Source: Candidatus Omnitrophota bacterium (lineage in GTDB: Bacteria; Omnitrophota; Gorgyraeia; JABMRG01). Taken from it: 44,341 nt of DNA. The notes under the pieces were generated by a model, which was not told where the DNA came from, ran no database searches, and saw only the letters and a program-made list of their open reading frames with translations. The first letter of the stretch is position 1, and every line of letters starts with the position of its first letter. The stretch lies in assembly GCA_013202525.1 (NCBI GenBank), contig JABMQS010000025.1:1-44341 (forward strand), in the 5' to 3' direction. The translations under genes were made by a program, and so were the position numbers. Of the stretch, positions 43,837-44,341 are shown piece by piece.

Positions 43837-44265
43837 ATGAAGAGAGCTTTTACTATCTTTGAAATAGTGGTCGTTATAGTTATAGTAGCTGTCTTGACCA
43901 TGCTGGGCATGCCTGCCTATCAGCGCATGATCAGGCGCGGCGAGCTAAAAGAGGTAAAGGTTATGCTGGATTTGACTAAAACAGCTGCGAAGTATTATGA
44001 TTTAAGATATGCCCTTGGTTCTATCGTTGCTGACAGCACAAACCAGGACGATATATGGGAAATGCTGGATGTTGATCTACCTGCTGAGGGTGAATGTGAT
44101 TATGAGATAACAGGAGCCGTTGGGGGAGCTAAAATGCTTACGGTCTACAGTTACCCGGATGGTACTACCAGGACAGTACTTTATACATATGAGCTGCCTG
44201 TTGATTCAAGCCCGACTATAAACACAGCCAATCCCGATTCGCGTTATATAAAGAACCTGCAATAA
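43837..44265 (+). CDS. Type IV pilin-like / pseudopilin protein
   Basis: The 142-residue protein has a class III signal (M-K-R-A, then F-T-I-F-E, hydrophobic helix to ~24), with Glu at position 5 of the predicted mature chain as in type IV pilins and type II pseudopilins. The pre-cleavage residue would be Ala instead of the normal Gly, and Leu-Ile at mature 3-4 is Ile-Phe. The rest has a helical stem and a small beta-rich head. It has its own promoter and no pilus-assembly genes nearby, so it may be one of several dispersed pilin genes. Confidence 0.85.
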   Translation: MKRAFTIFEIVVVIVIVAVLTMLGMPAYQRMIRRGELKEVKVMLDLTKTAAKYYDLRYALGSIVADSTNQDDIWEMLDVDLPAEGECDYEITGAVGGAKMLTVYSYPDGTTRTVLYTYELPVDSSPTINTANPDSRYIKNLQ

Positions 44266-44341
44266 TATATCAGGGGACGTCTGTCTGAAAGCCCGCATTT
44301 AGCCTTTTAGCTAGTACCACCAGTAGTAGGAGGTGTTGCGC

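Noticed and set aside
44266-44341. Possible next gene at right edge (AGGAGGTG at 44328-44335)
   Set aside because: Only a few bases follow, so no frame can be judged.
1-44341. tRNA/rRNA genes, insertion sequences or phage genes
   Set aside because: None recognised by eye; no transposase, integrase or cloverleaf-like segment was found.

Overview
The window (44,341 bp, all supported genes on the + strand) suggests a chromosome of an uncultivated Gram-negative-type bacterium. I infer candidate phylum Omnitrophota (former OP3, PVC superphylum). The arguments are: a merged spc-alpha ribosomal superoperon with zinc-type S14, S4 and L36; no rpmD (L30) between rpsE and rplO, a loss known in Chlamydiae and some other deep lineages; extended L15 and L17 tails; an isolated prepilin-like gene; and a very long export/glycosylation cluster rich in radical SAM (rSAM) enzymes. 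The phylum call rests on gene content only and is moderate at best.

Region 1 (1-9712) is the ribosomal superoperon: rplE (cut by the left edge), rpsN, rpsH, rplF, rplR, rpsE, rplO, secY, adk, map, infA, rpmJ, rpsM, rpsK, rpsD, rpoA, rplQ. Most of its larger gaps (50-120 bp) hold an inverted or shared repeat.

Region 2 (9780-43769) is a dense run of 26 genes that starts 67 bp after rplQ. It holds an FAD-dependent oxidoreductase, a GT4 glycosyltransferase and a WecA/TagO-type polyprenyl-phosphate sugar-phosphate transferase. An intrinsic terminator then precedes a Wzm-type ABC permease and a Wzt-type ATPase with three tandem copies of a ~225-residue C-terminal domain. Next come twelve radical SAM proteins (six SPASM/MoaA-like, one of them fused to a GT2 glycosyltransferase, and six of the B12-binding type), interleaved with a GT39-like membrane glycosyltransferase, three stand-alone GT2 enzymes, a GT9 enzyme, an SGNH hydrolase paired with a membrane-anchored beta-rich protein, a coiled-coil membrane protein with 21-bp coding repeats, a DegT-type aminotransferase and an O-antigen-ligase-like protein. 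Genes overlap by 4-30 nt or are separated by a few nt, so most are probably co-translated.

A coherent reading, which is inference, is that the WecA-like enzyme primes undecaprenyl phosphate, the GTs and the aminotransferase build a glycan, the rSAM enzymes modify it (C-methylation, epimerisation, dehydrogenation or similar), Wzm/Wzt export it with Wzt perhaps reading a modified feature through its triple domain, and the ligase attaches it to a carrier. Twelve rSAM genes in one glycan locus is the most unusual feature of the window.

Region 3 (43770-44341) has a near-consensus sigma-70-type promoter driving a single prepilin-like gene. The last 76 bp hold no gene I can support. No tRNA, rRNA, CRISPR array, transposase or integrase was seen, and no gene-free stretch reaches 300 bp.
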